Shown here piece by piece: positions 32,233-41,160 of a stretch of 64,000 nucleotides of DNA. Position 1 is the stretch's first letter, and every line of letters starts with the position of its first letter. The notes below the pieces were generated by a model. That model was given only the letters and a program-made list of their open reading frames with translations. It did no database searches and was not told where the DNA came from. The DNA comes from Rhodobacteraceae bacterium Alg231-04 (GTDB lineage Bacteria > Pseudomonadota > Alphaproteobacteria > Rhodobacterales > Rhodobacteraceae): the NCBI GenBank assembly GCA_900143635.1, contig FREY01000006.1, positions 1-64,000 of the forward strand. Reading direction: 5' to 3'. Both the position numbers and the translations under genes were made by a program.

Positions 32233-32865
32233 TCAAGGATAAGAAATCCCGCGAAACACCGGAAAATCCGCATAGCGCTGCTGCCGCTCCGCCAGATTCT
32301 CACCCGGTTCTTCACCTGCGCGCAGCAGCCCCCCTCGCGGCGCGTTATAGCTGTCGATCCGCCGCAGAGGGTTGGGCCGCCAGGCAATATTGAAAGCACA
32401 GAGTTTGGGGAAAAACCAGATTTCGGAATAGTTTAGATGGTCATGTATCCACCAGGCCAGATCACGCCAGTCACGCCCCCGTGCATAGCGATCCGCAAAC
32501 CAAGGTATCACAACCGAAGCCCCGGCAATGCGCGCATCCCCCGTGCCGTGATCCCAGATATGACACTCCAGCGGATAATCATTGCGCGCGCAGTTCAGCC
32601 CGTTCTCATTGCCAAACCTGTTCAACTCAGGCGACCGATAGCCCGAGCGCACCGCGATGCGGCCAAAAGTCTCCTCCAGCGGGTCCAGCAGCGCCTCACA
32701 AAAAGCGCGGCCGCATTCTATTGCCAGATCCGGGTCACGCGGCAGGTTCTGCCGCGCGTGAAAATTGCCGATCTCGGCATAGAGGAAATCGCGCATGAAG
32801 AAATGCCGCGACAGGCGCACCCGGCCCAGCTCTTCCAGCCCGCGCATACTGCCGGGCCGCCGCAT
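32233..32865 (-). CDS. Conserved hypothetical protein, possible peptidase M15-like fold
   Basis: This 210-residue protein begins with LSRHFFMRDFLYAEI and continues with DPDLAIECGRAFCEALLDPLEETFGRIAVRSGYRSPELNRFGNE. That resembles the start of M15A-type D,D-carboxypeptidase-like domains, whose first metal ligand follows a similar RSGYRSP segment. HIWDHGTGDARIAG then offers His and Asp. A second His-rich motif is WWIHDHLNYSEIWFFPKL. Peptidase activity is uncertain, and the family occurs as a hypothetical in Rhodobacteraceae. Its ATG is one base after the stop of the VOC gene upstream, so they form a pair. Confidence 0.65.
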   Translation of the reverse strand: MRRPGSMRGLEELGRVRLSRHFFMRDFLYAEIGNFHARQNLPRDPDLAIECGRAFCEALLDPLEETFGRIAVRSGYRSPELNRFGNENGLNCARNDYPLECHIWDHGTGDARIAGASVVIPWFADRYARGRDWRDLAWWIHDHLNYSEIWFFPKLCAFNIAWRPNPLRRIDSYNAPRGGLLRAGEEPGENLAERQQRYADFPVFRGISYP

Positions 32866-32866
32866 C

Positions 32867-33292
32867 TCAGTAACCGCCCCAGCAAAACGCGCCGTCTTCG
32901 CGTAAACTGGAGAAAGGGTTAAAGGCCACTTCCCACAGATGCCCCTCGGGCGAGCGGAAATAGCCGTGATGGCCGCCCCAGAACACGTCCTGCGCCGGTT
33001 TCAATATCTCCGCGCCCGCTGCCTCGGCAGCTGCCAGAACCTGCGAAACCTCTTCTTTGGTACGCACATTGTGGCTCAGGCTGACAGCCCCCTGCCCCAA
33101 GGCTTCAACCGGCAGGCCGACCTCCTCTGCAAGGGCCGCCAGCGGATAAAGCCCCAGCGTCTGGCCCACCAGATTGAAGGCAATCACCCCATCCGGGCTG
33201 TCCTCGCGTTGCCAGCCCAGCGCTTCATAAAAAGCCGCCTCTGCGCCCATGTCCTTTACGCCCAGGGTAATCAGGCTCACCCGCTGTTCCAT
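32867..33292 (-). CDS. VOC (glyoxalase/dioxygenase fold) protein
   Basis: The 141 residues contain the paired beta-alpha-beta units of the vicinal oxygen chelate fold: ISLITLGVKDMGAEAAFYEALGW-like sequence at the start, GYFRSPEGHLWEVAFNP at the end, and a central AVSLSHNV. Metal ligands would include the late Glu of HLWEVAFN. The enzymatic reaction cannot be named. It lies upstream of, and almost touching, the 32233-32865 gene on the same strand. Confidence 0.88.
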   Translation of the reverse strand: MEQRVSLITLGVKDMGAEAAFYEALGWQREDSPDGVIAFNLVGQTLGLYPLAALAEEVGLPVEALGQGAVSLSHNVRTKEEVSQVLAAAEAAGAEILKPAQDVFWGGHHGYFRSPEGHLWEVAFNPFSSLREDGAFCWGGY

Positions 33293-33418
33293 TGCTCAGT
33301 CCTTTGTGTCTGAAACCACTAATCGCTTTCGAAAGCCCAGATCTCAAAGATCAGGTCCAGAGAGTATTATCACCTTGACTGAAGCAGAACAATACGGGAA
33401 CATCTATCTGACTACAGA

Positions 33419-34168
33419 TCACCCCTCTGCCAGAACATCCTGCACGGCCTCTTCAATCATCCGCAGACAGGCCTCATCCGAGAACCGATGGTCCGTATCC
33501 TTCACCAGGTTCAACCGCATATCCGCACATTCCGCATGATCCAAAAGTCGCAGTGCAGTCTCTGTGCTCACCGCTGTGTCGGCCGTGCCCTGCAGGCAGC
33601 GCACCTTAAAGGGCAGCACAAGCGGATCCCGCAAAACCAGATTCTGCCGCCCGTCCTCAACCATCCGCTTGGTGACAATGTAGGGCTCCATATAGTCACT
33701 GGGCAGCGCCACCTGCCCTTTGTCCTGCAGCTCTGCCTTCTGTGCCTCGGTAAAACTGGCCCACCAGCCGTCCTCTGTGAAATCCGGCGCGGCGGCGATG
33801 GTCACCAGCCCATGAATGCGTTCAGACCGCGCGCGCGCCAACAACAGCGCCTGCCAGCCCCCCATGGAAGAACCAACCGGCACGATCGGCCCGTCGGTCA
33901 AAGCATCTATTGCCGCCAGCGTGTCCTGATGCCAGTCACCGATGCAGGTGTCCTCATAGACGCCAGAGCTTTCGCCATGGCCGGAGTAATCAAAGCGCAG
34001 AAAAGCGCGGCCCGCCGCCTTGGCCCATTCCTCCAGATGCACCGCCTTGGTGCCTTCCATGTCAGATTTCAGCCCGCCCAGAAAAACGACGGTCGGCCCT
34101 GTGCCATCGGTCTTGTGATAGGCCAGCTTGCGGCCCTGAGGGGTGTCGAGGAAGGTGGTTGCAGCCAT
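33419..34168 (-). CDS. Alpha/beta-fold hydrolase
   Basis: This 249-residue hydrolase has the nucleophile elbow VGSSMGGWQALL (Ser in GSSMGG, about residue 102), oxyanion-hole region VVFLGGLKSDMEG and a C-terminal His in DTDHRFSDEACL. It resembles small serine esterases related to the palmitoyl-protein thioesterase ABHD10 group in general layout; the substrate is unknown. The start at 34168 has GGAGA 8 bases upstream and is preferred to an ATG 19 codons earlier. It is monocistronic, flanked by a 126-bp gap with no gene. Confidence 0.9.
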   Translation of the reverse strand: MAATTFLDTPQGRKLAYHKTDGTGPTVVFLGGLKSDMEGTKAVHLEEWAKAAGRAFLRFDYSGHGESSGVYEDTCIGDWHQDTLAAIDALTDGPIVPVGSSMGGWQALLLARARSERIHGLVTIAAAPDFTEDGWWASFTEAQKAELQDKGQVALPSDYMEPYIVTKRMVEDGRQNLVLRDPLVLPFKVRCLQGTADTAVSTETALRLLDHAECADMRLNLVKDTDHRFSDEACLRMIEEAVQDVLAEG

Positions 34169-34293
34169 CACGCATATCTCCGTATCTTTGCGCCAAGAAG
34201 TGACATGACAAACGCAAAGCCGCAATCACTGCCTTGTGCGCAGCGCGCCTCTGGCCATAATCTGCGCCAGATTTGATCCTCAGGAATTCTCCC

Positions 34294-35298
34294 TTGCGCA
34301 CGTTTCTCACTGCGGCCTGCACCGCCCTTCTCTGTCTGACCATCCTGCTGGCAACCCTCTGGGCGGTTCTGGCGCTGTGGTACCGGCTGCCGCTGTTGTC
34401 CCCGCACGGCTGGCTGCCCGCCGCTGGCTTCGCCGCACTTGGGCTGGGCGCGCTCTATGCCCAGTTCACTCCGCGCCGCCTGCGGGCTCTGGCCACGTTT
34501 TCGCTGGCGCTGGCCACTGTCCTCTTCTGGTGGTCGACCCTGACCCCGCCGAGTGATCGCGACTGGTCACCGGATGTAGCGCGACAGGTCAGCGGTACGG
34601 TAGATGGCAACATTCTGACCCTCGACGGGGTGCGCAACTTTGCATGGGACAGCCCCGAGGATTTCACCCCCGCCTGGGAGAGCCGCAGCTACGACCTCAC
34701 CACGCTTGAAACTGTCGACCTCGCCATGTCCTACTGGGCCGGGCCGGAAATGGCCCATATGATCCTCAGCTTCGGTTTTGAGAACGGCGATTACCTCGCC
34801 TGGTCGGTCGAAGTGCGCCGCGCCATGGGCGGCGGCTTCTCCCCCATTGCCGACCTCTTCAAGGCCAACACGCTGGCCATCATCGCGGCGGACGAACGTG
34901 ATCTGATCGGCACCCGCACCAATGCCCGCGGCGAAGACGTGCGGCTGTTTCGCACCAACACTTCACCCGACCGCGGCCGCGCCCTCTTGATGCAATATGT
35001 CGAGGCCTCCAACCAGCTTGCCGCCCGGCCGAAATGGTATAATTCCCTGACCACCAATTGCACCACCGTGGTGCTGCAGATGATCCGCACCATCGTCGAT
35101 GAAGTGCCGCTGGACTGGCGCGTTCTGGCCAATGGCTACCTGCCGGAATACGCTTATGAACAGGGCGTGTTTGGCACCAGCCACAACATCCAAGACCTGC
35201 GCCGCCTTGGCGCCATCACCGACCGTGCCCAAGCCCATGGTCTCCTGCCGGATTATTCCAAAGCCATCCGTCAGGGCGTGCCAACGCCGCAGCCCTGA
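34294..35298 (+). CDS. DUF4105 (Lnb N-terminal-like) membrane-anchored protein
   Basis: The 334 residues start with three hydrophobic segments (about 5-30, 38-52, 60-77), then a periplasmic domain. That domain has the DUF4105 pattern AWDSPEDFTPAWESRSYDLTTLETVDLAMSYWAG, HMILSFGFENGDYLAWSVEVR and the Cys-containing YNSLTTNCTTVV. The NC-T motif is like the catalytic Cys of NlpC-type peptidases, so a cysteine-hydrolase activity is possible. The TTG at 34294 is preferred because AGGA is 8 bases upstream; a TTG at 34273 is the alternative. The start is divergent from the hydrolase gene. Confidence 0.85.
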   Translation: MRTFLTAACTALLCLTILLATLWAVLALWYRLPLLSPHGWLPAAGFAALGLGALYAQFTPRRLRALATFSLALATVLFWWSTLTPPSDRDWSPDVARQVSGTVDGNILTLDGVRNFAWDSPEDFTPAWESRSYDLTTLETVDLAMSYWAGPEMAHMILSFGFENGDYLAWSVEVRRAMGGGFSPIADLFKANTLAIIAADERDLIGTRTNARGEDVRLFRTNTSPDRGRALLMQYVEASNQLAARPKWYNSLTTNCTTVVLQMIRTIVDEVPLDWRVLANGYLPEYAYEQGVFGTSHNIQDLRRLGAITDRAQAHGLLPDYSKAIRQGVPTPQP

Positions 35299-35300
35299 TC

Positions 35301-35351
35301 CCTTCTTCTTGCCAGAAATATCCTGGGGAGCGCGAGGGGCCAGCCCCTCGC
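35301..35351. repeat. Hairpin element after the DUF4105 gene (dispersed repeat type)
   Basis: CTTCTTGCCAGAAATATCCT is followed by a perfect hairpin GCGAGGGGC-CA-GCCCCTCGC (35332-35351). The conserved-looking lead and a GC hairpin whose bases vary are typical of dispersed Rhodobacteraceae intergenic elements, and a partial match occurs at 24201-24224. It probably also ends transcription. Confidence 0.5.
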
Positions 35352-35401
35352 CTGCGCAACAGCCTGACGAGGCGGCAGTGGTGACGGTGTTGGACCACCT
35401 G

Positions 35402-35650
35402 TCACGCAGACACTTGTGCGGGTCCGCCAGCCATCTCCCGTTCCCGCAACCGCCCGAGAAGCGCTTGGATCCGGGTCACTGTCTCCCCGGTCCGCCGGGC
35501 CTTGTCGCGGTTCTGCCCGCCTTCAACCCATGCGCTGTGCTCGTAAGACAGACAACGGTCCGAAAGCCTGTCATGCGACTGGCGAAGCGCGGTTTCGATC
35601 AGATCCATATCTTCAACAGTCAGGTCAAAGGTCAGGTTCAGGCAGGTCAT
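35402..35650 (-). CDS. Conserved small hypothetical protein
   Basis: The 82 residues include a helical, charged segment DLTVEDMDLIETALRQSHDRLSDRCLSYEHS and a second helix TGETVTRIQALLGRLRE. There is no signal peptide, membrane helix or recognised domain. AAGGA lies 9 bases before the ATG and base composition is gene-like. It resembles small cytoplasmic proteins annotated as hypothetical in related bacteria; function unknown. Confidence 0.7.
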   Translation of the reverse strand: MTCLNLTFDLTVEDMDLIETALRQSHDRLSDRCLSYEHSAWVEGGQNRDKARRTGETVTRIQALLGRLREREMAGGPAQVSA

Positions 35651-35774
35651 TGGAGCAATCCTTCGGGTGTGTCCGGTGTTTGGCAGTAGGTTGAACCCTG
35701 CCCCAGCCCATTCCGCAAATCAACATTTTTCTTATATATTTCAAAATCTTACCGGCATACAAACGTGTGCGAAC

Positions 35775-35790
35775 GTGTACATATGTACAC
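35775..35790. promoter_or_regulatory. Perfect 16-bp palindrome upstream of thrS
   Basis: GTGTACATATGTACAC is a perfect palindrome. A direct half-repeat (AACGTGTGCG then AACGTGTACA, 35762-35781) extends it on the left. It lies in the 283-bp gap 35651-35933, whose left half is AT-rich (35715-35760) and may hold promoters. The site could serve thrS or the small gene at 35402-35650. Confidence 0.55.
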
Positions 35791-35933
35791 AATGAGGCAG
35801 CGACTGAGCCGCTTTATATCCGGGGCCCAGACATCTTGACTTACCTCCTCACAGGACGCAAAAGGCAGCGAACCGATACATAACCCGCAACCGGGCGTTC
35901 AGTGGGCGCCAAACCGACGAGGAGAGCCAAACA

Positions 35934-37880
35934 ATGGCCCAAATCTCTCTTACCTTCCCCGATGGCAATGCACGCGACTATGACGCAGGCGTGACCGCAG
36001 CCGAGGTCGCCTCCGGCATCTCCACCTCGCTGGGCAAGAAGGCTATTTCCGCCACTTTCAACGACCAGCACTGGGACCTGCAGTGGCCGATCCATGAGGA
36101 CGGCACCATTGCCCTGCACACTCTCAAGGATGAAGAGCAGGCCAACGAGCTGATCCGCCACGATCTGGCCCATGTCATGGCCCGCGCCGTGCAGGAGATC
36201 TGGCCCGATACCAAGGTCACCATCGGCCCGGTCATCGCCAACGGCTGGTACTATGACTTTGACCGCGCCGAACCCTTCACCCCCGAAGACCTCGGCACCA
36301 TCGAAAAGAAGATGAAAGAGATCATCAACAAGCGCGAACCCGTGACCACCGAGGTCTGGGACCGTGCACGTGCGATCCAGCATTACACCGACAACAACGA
36401 ACCCTATAAGGTCGAGCTGATCGACGCCATTCCCGGCGACGAGCCGCTGCGCATGTACTGGCACGGCGACTGGCAGGATCTGTGCCGTGGTCCGCACCTG
36501 CAGCACACCGGGCAATTGCCGGGTGACTCTTTCAAATTGATGTCCATCGCCGGCGCCTACTGGCGCGGTGACAGCGACCGCGCCATGCTGCAGCGGATCT
36601 ACGGCGTTGCCTTCACCGGCAAGGAGAAGCTGAAAGCGCATCTCCATATGCTGGAAGAAGCCGCCAAGCGCGACCACCGCAAACTGGGCCGCGAGATGGA
36701 CCTCTTCCATATGCAGGAAGAAGCGCCGGGACAGATCTTCTGGCACCCCAACGGCTGGACCGTCTACACCGAGCTGCAGGACTACATGCGCCGCCAGCAA
36801 CGCAAGGGCGGCTATGTCGAAGTGAACACCCCGCAGGTGGTCGACCGCAAACTCTGGGAGGCCTCGGGCCACTGGGAGAAATATCAGGAGAACATGTTCA
36901 TCGTCGAAGTGGACGAAGAACACGCCCGTGAAAAGGCGGTCAATGCGCTGAAGCCGATGAACTGCCCCTGCCACGTGCAGATTTTCAACCAGGGCCTCAA
37001 ATCCTACCGCGACCTGCCGCTGCGCATGGCCGAGTTCGGCTCCTGCAACCGCTATGAACCATCGGGCGCGCTGCACGGTATCATGCGGGTGCGTGGCTTC
37101 ACTCAGGACGATGGCCACATCTTCTGCCGCGAAGACCAGATTGAATCGGAAACTGCCGAATTCATCGACTTCCTGTCGAAGATCTACAAAGACCTCGGCT
37201 TTGAAAACTTCTCGGTCAAATTCTCGGATCGCCCCGAAACCCGCTCGGGCTCGGACGAGGTCTGGGACAAGGCCGAAGCCGCACTTCTGTCGGCCACCCG
37301 CGCCGCAGGCATCGAGCCGGAGCTGAACCCCGGCGAAGGCGCCTTCTACGGCCCCAAGCTGGAATTTGTACTGACCGACGCAATCGGCCGTGACTGGCAG
37401 TGCGGCACCCATCAGGTGGACTTCGTTCTGCCTGAACGTCTGGATGCCAACTACATTGGTCAGGACGGCAACAAGCACCGCCCGGTCATGCTGCACCGCG
37501 CCACACTCGGGTCTTTTGAGCGCTTCATCGGCATCCTGATCGAAGAGCACGCCGGCAAGCTGCCCTTCTGGCTGGCCCCGCGTCAGGTTGTTGTTGCCTC
37601 GATTACCTCGGATTCGGATGACTACGTGCACGAGGTTGTGGCGGAACTGAAAGCCGCAGGCGTGCGCGCCGAGGCCGACATCCGCAACGAGAAGATCAAC
37701 TACAAGGTCCGCGAACATTCTCTGGGCAAGGTTCCTGTGATCCTCGCCATTGGTCACCGCGAAGTGGAAGAGCGCACCGTGTCGATCCGCCGCTTGGGTG
37801 AAAAGCAGACCCGCGTGGATACATTGGCAAATGTTACAGAGGCCCTCGGGCTGGAGGCCACCGCGCCGGATCTTCTGTAA
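35934..37880 (+). CDS. thrS: Threonyl-tRNA synthetase
   Basis: This class II synthetase charges tRNA-Thr. In its 648 residues the TGS domain (about 1-62) and editing domain (about 65-225, with [16 protein letters not shown] and its zinc/editing His) come first. The catalytic core follows with motif 1 around [18 protein letters not shown], Zn ligands in PMNCPCH, motif 2 [16 protein letters not shown], and motif 3 [17 protein letters not shown]. The anticodon-binding domain occupies the C-terminal ~100 residues. GAGGAGAG lies about 10 bases before the ATG. A terminator follows. There is no T-box, as expected for this group. Confidence 0.98.
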   Translation: MAQISLTFPDGNARDYDAGVTAAEVASGISTSLGKKAISATFNDQHWDLQWPIHEDGTIALHTLKDEEQANELIRHDLAHVMARAVQEIWPDTKVTIGPVIANGWYYDFDRAEPFTPEDLGTIEKKMKEIINKREPVTTEVWDRARAIQHYTDNNEPYKVELIDAIPGDEPLRMYWHGDWQDLCRGPHLQHTGQLPGDSFKLMSIAGAYWRGDSDRAMLQRIYGVAFTGKEKLKAHLHMLEEAAKRDHRKLGREMDLFHMQEEAPGQIFWHPNGWTVYTELQDYMRRQQRKGGYVEVNTPQVVDRKLWEASGHWEKYQENMFIVEVDEEHAREKAVNALKPMNCPCHVQIFNQGLKSYRDLPLRMAEFGSCNRYEPSGALHGIMRVRGFTQDDGHIFCREDQIESETAEFIDFLSKIYKDLGFENFSVKFSDRPETRSGSDEVWDKAEAALLSATRAAGIEPELNPGEGAFYGPKLEFVLTDAIGRDWQCGTHQVDFVLPERLDANYIGQDGNKHRPVMLHRATLGSFERFIGILIEEHAGKLPFWLAPRQVVVASITSDSDDYVHEVVAELKAAGVRAEADIRNEKINYKVREHSLGKVPVILAIGHREVEERTVSIRRLGEKQTRVDTLANVTEALGLEATAPDLL

Positions 37881-37905
37881 CAATTGGTCCACAATACAAC
37901 ACATT

Positions 37906-37933
37906 CCGGCCCCATCGCGGGGCCGGTTTTGTT
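37906..37933 (+). terminator. Rho-independent terminator after thrS
   Basis: CCGGCCCC (37906-37913) pairs with GGGGCCGG (37919-37926), followed by TTTTGTTT. It is 25 bp after the thrS stop and isolates thrS from the bufferin operon. Confidence 0.9.
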
Positions 37934-38102
37934 TCAAACACCAATTTTATGCTTGTTTTCAGCAGTCTGCCGCGGGTTTTCCTGTCACATTCCCTGACGC
38001 ACGCGTGAGACACAGGCTCGTGAATTTATCCGAAACCTCTGGCACGTTAGGTTGAAGGCGTCACAACGACCCTGCGATCTCAATCGAAAAGGAATTTGAG
38101 AA

Positions 38103-38408
38103 ATGTCCAATACCGCAAAATCCCTGGCCGTTGCCGGTGCTGTAGCCGCTGCCCTGACCGCAGCCTCCACCCTGCCTGCCGCCGCCCAGTCGAAAGAGAA
38201 ATGCTATGGCGTGTCTCTGGCGGGTGCCAATGACTGCGCAGCCGGTCCCGGCACCACCTGCGCGGGCACTTCGACCGTGGATTATCAGGGCAACGCCTGG
38301 ACACTGGTTGACGCGGGCACCTGCGAAGGCATGGAACTGCCGGCCATGGCCGATGGCTCCGCACGCAAAGGGTCTCTGGAAGCGCAAGACCGCGACCTGC
38401 CGGCCTAA
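38103..38408 (+). CDS. bufA: DUF2282 bufferin-type RiPP precursor
   Basis: This is the 101-residue precursor of a ribosomally made, modified peptide. Residues 1-28 are a Sec-type signal peptide (hydrophobic [14 protein letters not shown], cleavage near PAAA|QS). The rest contains four Cys at 34, 45, 53 and 74 in the family pattern EKCYG, NDCAAG, TTCAGT, GTCEG. In characterised bufferins such Cys are converted to 5-thiooxazoles that bind copper, exporting or sequestering it in the periplasm. Immediately downstream are the MNIO enzyme, its DUF2063 partner and a DoxX protein, in the standard order. AAGGA lies 10 bases before the ATG. The last ~25 residues are acidic and low in hydrophobics. Confidence 0.93.
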   Translation: MSNTAKSLAVAGAVAAALTAASTLPAAAQSKEKCYGVSLAGANDCAAGPGTTCAGTSTVDYQGNAWTLVDAGTCEGMELPAMADGSARKGSLEAQDRDLPA

Positions 38409-38486
38409 ATCTCAGGCCCTAAAACCGGGGGCGCGGCCATGCCGGCCCGCCCCTTTCTCTTGCCCGCCCGCTCTCTTGAGGCCGTG

Positions 38487-39356
38487 ATGCCAGACCTTGT
38501 AAGCCCTGTTCGCCATCTGCCCGCCGCTGCGGGTGTCGGCTATAAGCCGCAGCACTTTGCGCATGTCTGCGAAGATGCCGGTGCGGTCGAATGGCTGGAG
38601 GTTCACGCCGAAAACTACATGGGGGATGGTGGCCGCCCTCTGGCGCAGCTGCGCCACCTGTCAGAGCGCTTTGCGATCTCGGTTCACGGTGTTGGCCTGT
38701 CAATCGGCGGCGAGGCGCCGCTGGACCCCGCCCATCTGGCCCGTCTCAAACATCTGATCAACTGGCTGAACCCGGCAAGTTTTTCCGAGCACCTCGCCTG
38801 GTCGACCCATGGCGGCCATTTCTATAATGACCTGCTGCCGCTGCCCTACACCAATGACACGCTGGACCGCATCTGCAGCCATATCACCCAACTGCAGGAG
38901 ACCGTCGGTCGCCGCATGCTACTGGAAAACCCTTCCAGCTATCTCGCTTTTGCCGAAAGCACATTGTCTGAACCGGCCTTTCTGGACGAGATCGCCAAGC
39001 GCACCGGCTGTGGCCTGCTGCTGGATGTGAACAACGTCTTCATTTCGGCCACCAACCTCGGCTTTTCACCACAAGCCTATATCGATGCCTTCCCGCTGCA
39101 TCACGTTGGTGAATTGCACCTTGGCGGTCATGATGAGGAAACAGACGGCCACGGCGCACCGCTGCTGATCGACAGCCACGGGCGCGAAGTCGCAGACCCG
39201 GTCTGGGCTCTGCTGGACTATACGCTGGCCAAATCCGGCCCCAAACCCCTGCTCATTGAATGGGACAATGACGTCCCCGACTGGTCGGTGCTGTCGGCCG
39301 AGGCAACCCGCGCGGCCCATGCTCTGGAACGGGCTCCGGGACAGGTGCAGGTATGA
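38487..39356 (+). CDS. bufB: DUF692 multinuclear non-haem iron oxidase (MNIO), bufferin maturase
   Basis: This 289-residue TIM-barrel enzyme modifies the precursor peptide oxidatively using two or three iron ions. Metal-ligand and active-site motifs are SEHLAWS (about residue 104), ENPSSYL (152), LLLDVNNVFISATN (186), GELHLGGHDE (220), IDSHGREVADPVWALLD (235) and LIEWDNDVPDW (260). The start at 38487 has GAGG 5 bases upstream; the preceding 16 codons of open frame are probably noncoding. It follows the precursor gene by 78 bp and overlaps the DUF2063 gene as ATGA. MNIO enzymes of this type act with a small protein that presents the substrate. Confidence 0.95.
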   Translation: MPDLVSPVRHLPAAAGVGYKPQHFAHVCEDAGAVEWLEVHAENYMGDGGRPLAQLRHLSERFAISVHGVGLSIGGEAPLDPAHLARLKHLINWLNPASFSEHLAWSTHGGHFYNDLLPLPYTNDTLDRICSHITQLQETVGRRMLLENPSSYLAFAESTLSEPAFLDEIAKRTGCGLLLDVNNVFISATNLGFSPQAYIDAFPLHHVGELHLGGHDEETDGHGAPLLIDSHGREVADPVWALLDYTLAKSGPKPLLIEWDNDVPDWSVLSAEATRAAHALERAPGQVQV

Positions 39357-40108
39357 GCGTCAACCAGTCCCAGTTCACCCAAGCGATGATGGATGCCGCC
39401 CTACCGGTGCCGGACGGGCTGGTGGATGGCGCAAACCGCCCCGCCGACCGCCGGTTCAACGTCTACCGCAACAATGTCACCGTCTCTTTGGTTGAGGCGC
39501 TGAAAGTGGCCTTCCCGGTCATCACCAATCTTCTGGGCGAGGTAAATTTGGATGGGCTCGCCCGCCTCTATCTGCAGGCGCATCCGCCCAACACGCCGCT
39601 GATGATGTTCTATGGCGCTGACTTCCCGGACTTCCTGGCCAGTATGAAACAGCTGAGCCACCTTGGCTACCTCGCCGATGTGGCCCGGCTGGAGCAGGCC
39701 GAAAGACGCGCCTATCACGCCGCCGATGCCAGCCCCGTGGCCCATGATGCACTGGCTGTTCTGCCGCCCGTGGTGCTGATGGAGGCCACCCTGACACTGG
39801 CGCCCAGCGTGCAGCTGGTACGTTCGCCCTGGCCCATTCACGACATCTGGCGCTTCAATATGGAAGAGGGCGCCCCCAAACCCACGGCTGCGGCACAGGA
39901 TGTGCTGATCACCCGACCTGCCTTTGACCCGGTGTTCCACCTGCTGCCCGAGGGCGGTGGTGACTGGATCGCGGCGCTGATGTCCGGAAAGACCTTTGGC
40001 ACTGCCTATGAGGCTGCACAGGCCACCCATCCAGAGTTCGACCTCGGGGTCAATCTGACGCTGCTGCTGCAGGACCATGCAATTACCCATGTGAAGAAAA
40101 AGGAATGA
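39353..40108 (+). CDS. bufC: DUF2063 protein, MNIO partner for substrate recognition
   Basis: The 251 residues start with the DUF2063 signature FTQAMMDAALPVPDGLVD, then RFNVYRNNVTVSLVEALKVAFPVITNLLG, and AHPPNTPLMMFYGADFPDFL-like sequence. The C-terminal half is less conserved and has a TIM-independent fold. In bufferin and related systems this protein binds the precursor and delivers it to the MNIO enzyme. The overlap with bufB (4 bp) and the 4-bp gap to the DoxX gene argue for one tightly coupled operon. Confidence 0.93.
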   Translation: MSVNQSQFTQAMMDAALPVPDGLVDGANRPADRRFNVYRNNVTVSLVEALKVAFPVITNLLGEVNLDGLARLYLQAHPPNTPLMMFYGADFPDFLASMKQLSHLGYLADVARLEQAERRAYHAADASPVAHDALAVLPPVVLMEATLTLAPSVQLVRSPWPIHDIWRFNMEEGAPKPTAAAQDVLITRPAFDPVFHLLPEGGGDWIAALMSGKTFGTAYEAAQATHPEFDLGVNLTLLLQDHAITHVKKKE

Positions 40109-40112
40109 GGCC

Positions 40113-40679
40113 ATGACCGCACTTGTCTCCCTCTACGATGCTCTCTTTGGCCTGATCGAAAAACTGGGGGGCTGGGTGTTGCCGCATCTTGCGCGCTTCA
40201 TCTTTGCCGCCACGCTGCTGGTCTACTACTGGAAATCGGGCATGACCAAACTGGGCGACGGCTTCTTCGGCCTGTTCTCCCCCTCGGTTGGCGCCTATGC
40301 GCAGATCTTTCCCAAACAGTTCGAGGCGGTCGGCTATGACGCATCCCAGCTCGGCCTGTTCCACTGGCTGGTGGTTCTGGCCGGAACATGGGCCGAATTC
40401 ATCCTGCCGGTTTTGGTGGTGATCGGGCTGTTCACCCGGCTGGCGTCGCTCGGGATGATCGGCTTTGTCACCATGCAGTCGCTGACGGATGTCTATGGTC
40501 ACGGTCAGGCAGATGCCAAGACACTGGGCAGCTGGTTTGACGGGATGCCCGACAGTATCATTTTGGACCAGCGTTTGTTCTGGATCTTCCTTCTGCTGTT
40601 CCTCGTCATCAAAGGCGGCGGCGCCCTTTCCGCAGACAGGCTGCTGTTGAAACGCCGCCCAGTACCTTTGGCTGCCTAA
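40113..40679 (+). CDS. bufD: DoxX-family membrane protein of the bufferin operon
   Basis: The 188 residues contain four hydrophobic helices (about 22-40, 85-105, 110-126, 155-172), with the DoxX hallmark around VLPHLARFIFAATLLVYYWKSGMTKLGDG. In bufferin operons the DoxX protein is the usual fourth gene; its role is unknown, perhaps linked to the quinone pool or to export. It starts 4 bp after the DUF2063 stop. The following gene is convergent, so the operon ends here. Confidence 0.9.
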   Translation: MTALVSLYDALFGLIEKLGGWVLPHLARFIFAATLLVYYWKSGMTKLGDGFFGLFSPSVGAYAQIFPKQFEAVGYDASQLGLFHWLVVLAGTWAEFILPVLVVIGLFTRLASLGMIGFVTMQSLTDVYGHGQADAKTLGSWFDGMPDSIILDQRLFWIFLLLFLVIKGGGALSADRLLLKRRPVPLAA

Positions 40680-40749
40680 AAAATACGTCTAAAAAGTACA
40701 ATACGGCGCCAGATTGGGGAATTTGTGATCGAGAGCCCGGAAAACCTGA

Positions 40750-41118
40750 TCAGAAGTGCGCCTTGGGTTCATCCGGCTTTCCTGCGGCCACAGCAAGCAC
40801 ACCCGCCAGACCGGCAAAACAGATCGGAAACAGCGTGAAAACGTTGAAGCCAAAGCCGGCATACATCCCGGCAGCAGAGCCCAGAAGCAGCAGCCCGCCC
40901 CACAGGGCCCGCACACGCGCCATGGCGCCGCCAGCGATTGCCATCATTGGCGCTAGCACTGCCAACAGGCGCACCCGGTCGACATTGTCCACCTGCTCAG
41001 CAAGGCCGTCAATCTCGCCAAAATGCTCGATTGCTTCGGTATATCCGTAGCCAAAGAAGCCGACGGCCATGCCGATCACACCTGCGATAATGCCAAGAAC
41101 TAGGGCTGCGTTGCGCAT
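40750..41118 (-). CDS. Small multi-pass membrane protein, unknown function
   Basis: The 122 residues contain three or four hydrophobic helices (about 5-25, 52-68, 71-88, 90-110), separated by an acidic loop EHFGEIDGLAEQVDNVDR. Small DUF4064-like membrane proteins have such a plan, but the match is not certain. GGAGG lies 6 bases before the ATG, so translation is well supported. It is convergent with the bufferin operon and lies downstream of the ArsC/Spx-type gene on the same strand, 42 bp apart. Confidence 0.75.
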   Translation of the reverse strand: MRNAALVLGIIAGVIGMAVGFFGYGYTEAIEHFGEIDGLAEQVDNVDRVRLLAVLAPMMAIAGGAMARVRALWGGLLLLGSAAGMYAGFGFNVFTLFPICFAGLAGVLAVAAGKPDEPKAHF

Positions 41119-41160
41119 AGGGGTCCTCCAAAATTTCCTCTGTCCGAGATAGGCGTGCGA

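Noticed and set aside
35841-37937. 698-codon minus-strand frame opposite thrS
   Set aside because: It is antisense to a complete thrS gene with all synthetase motifs; nothing recognisable is encoded.
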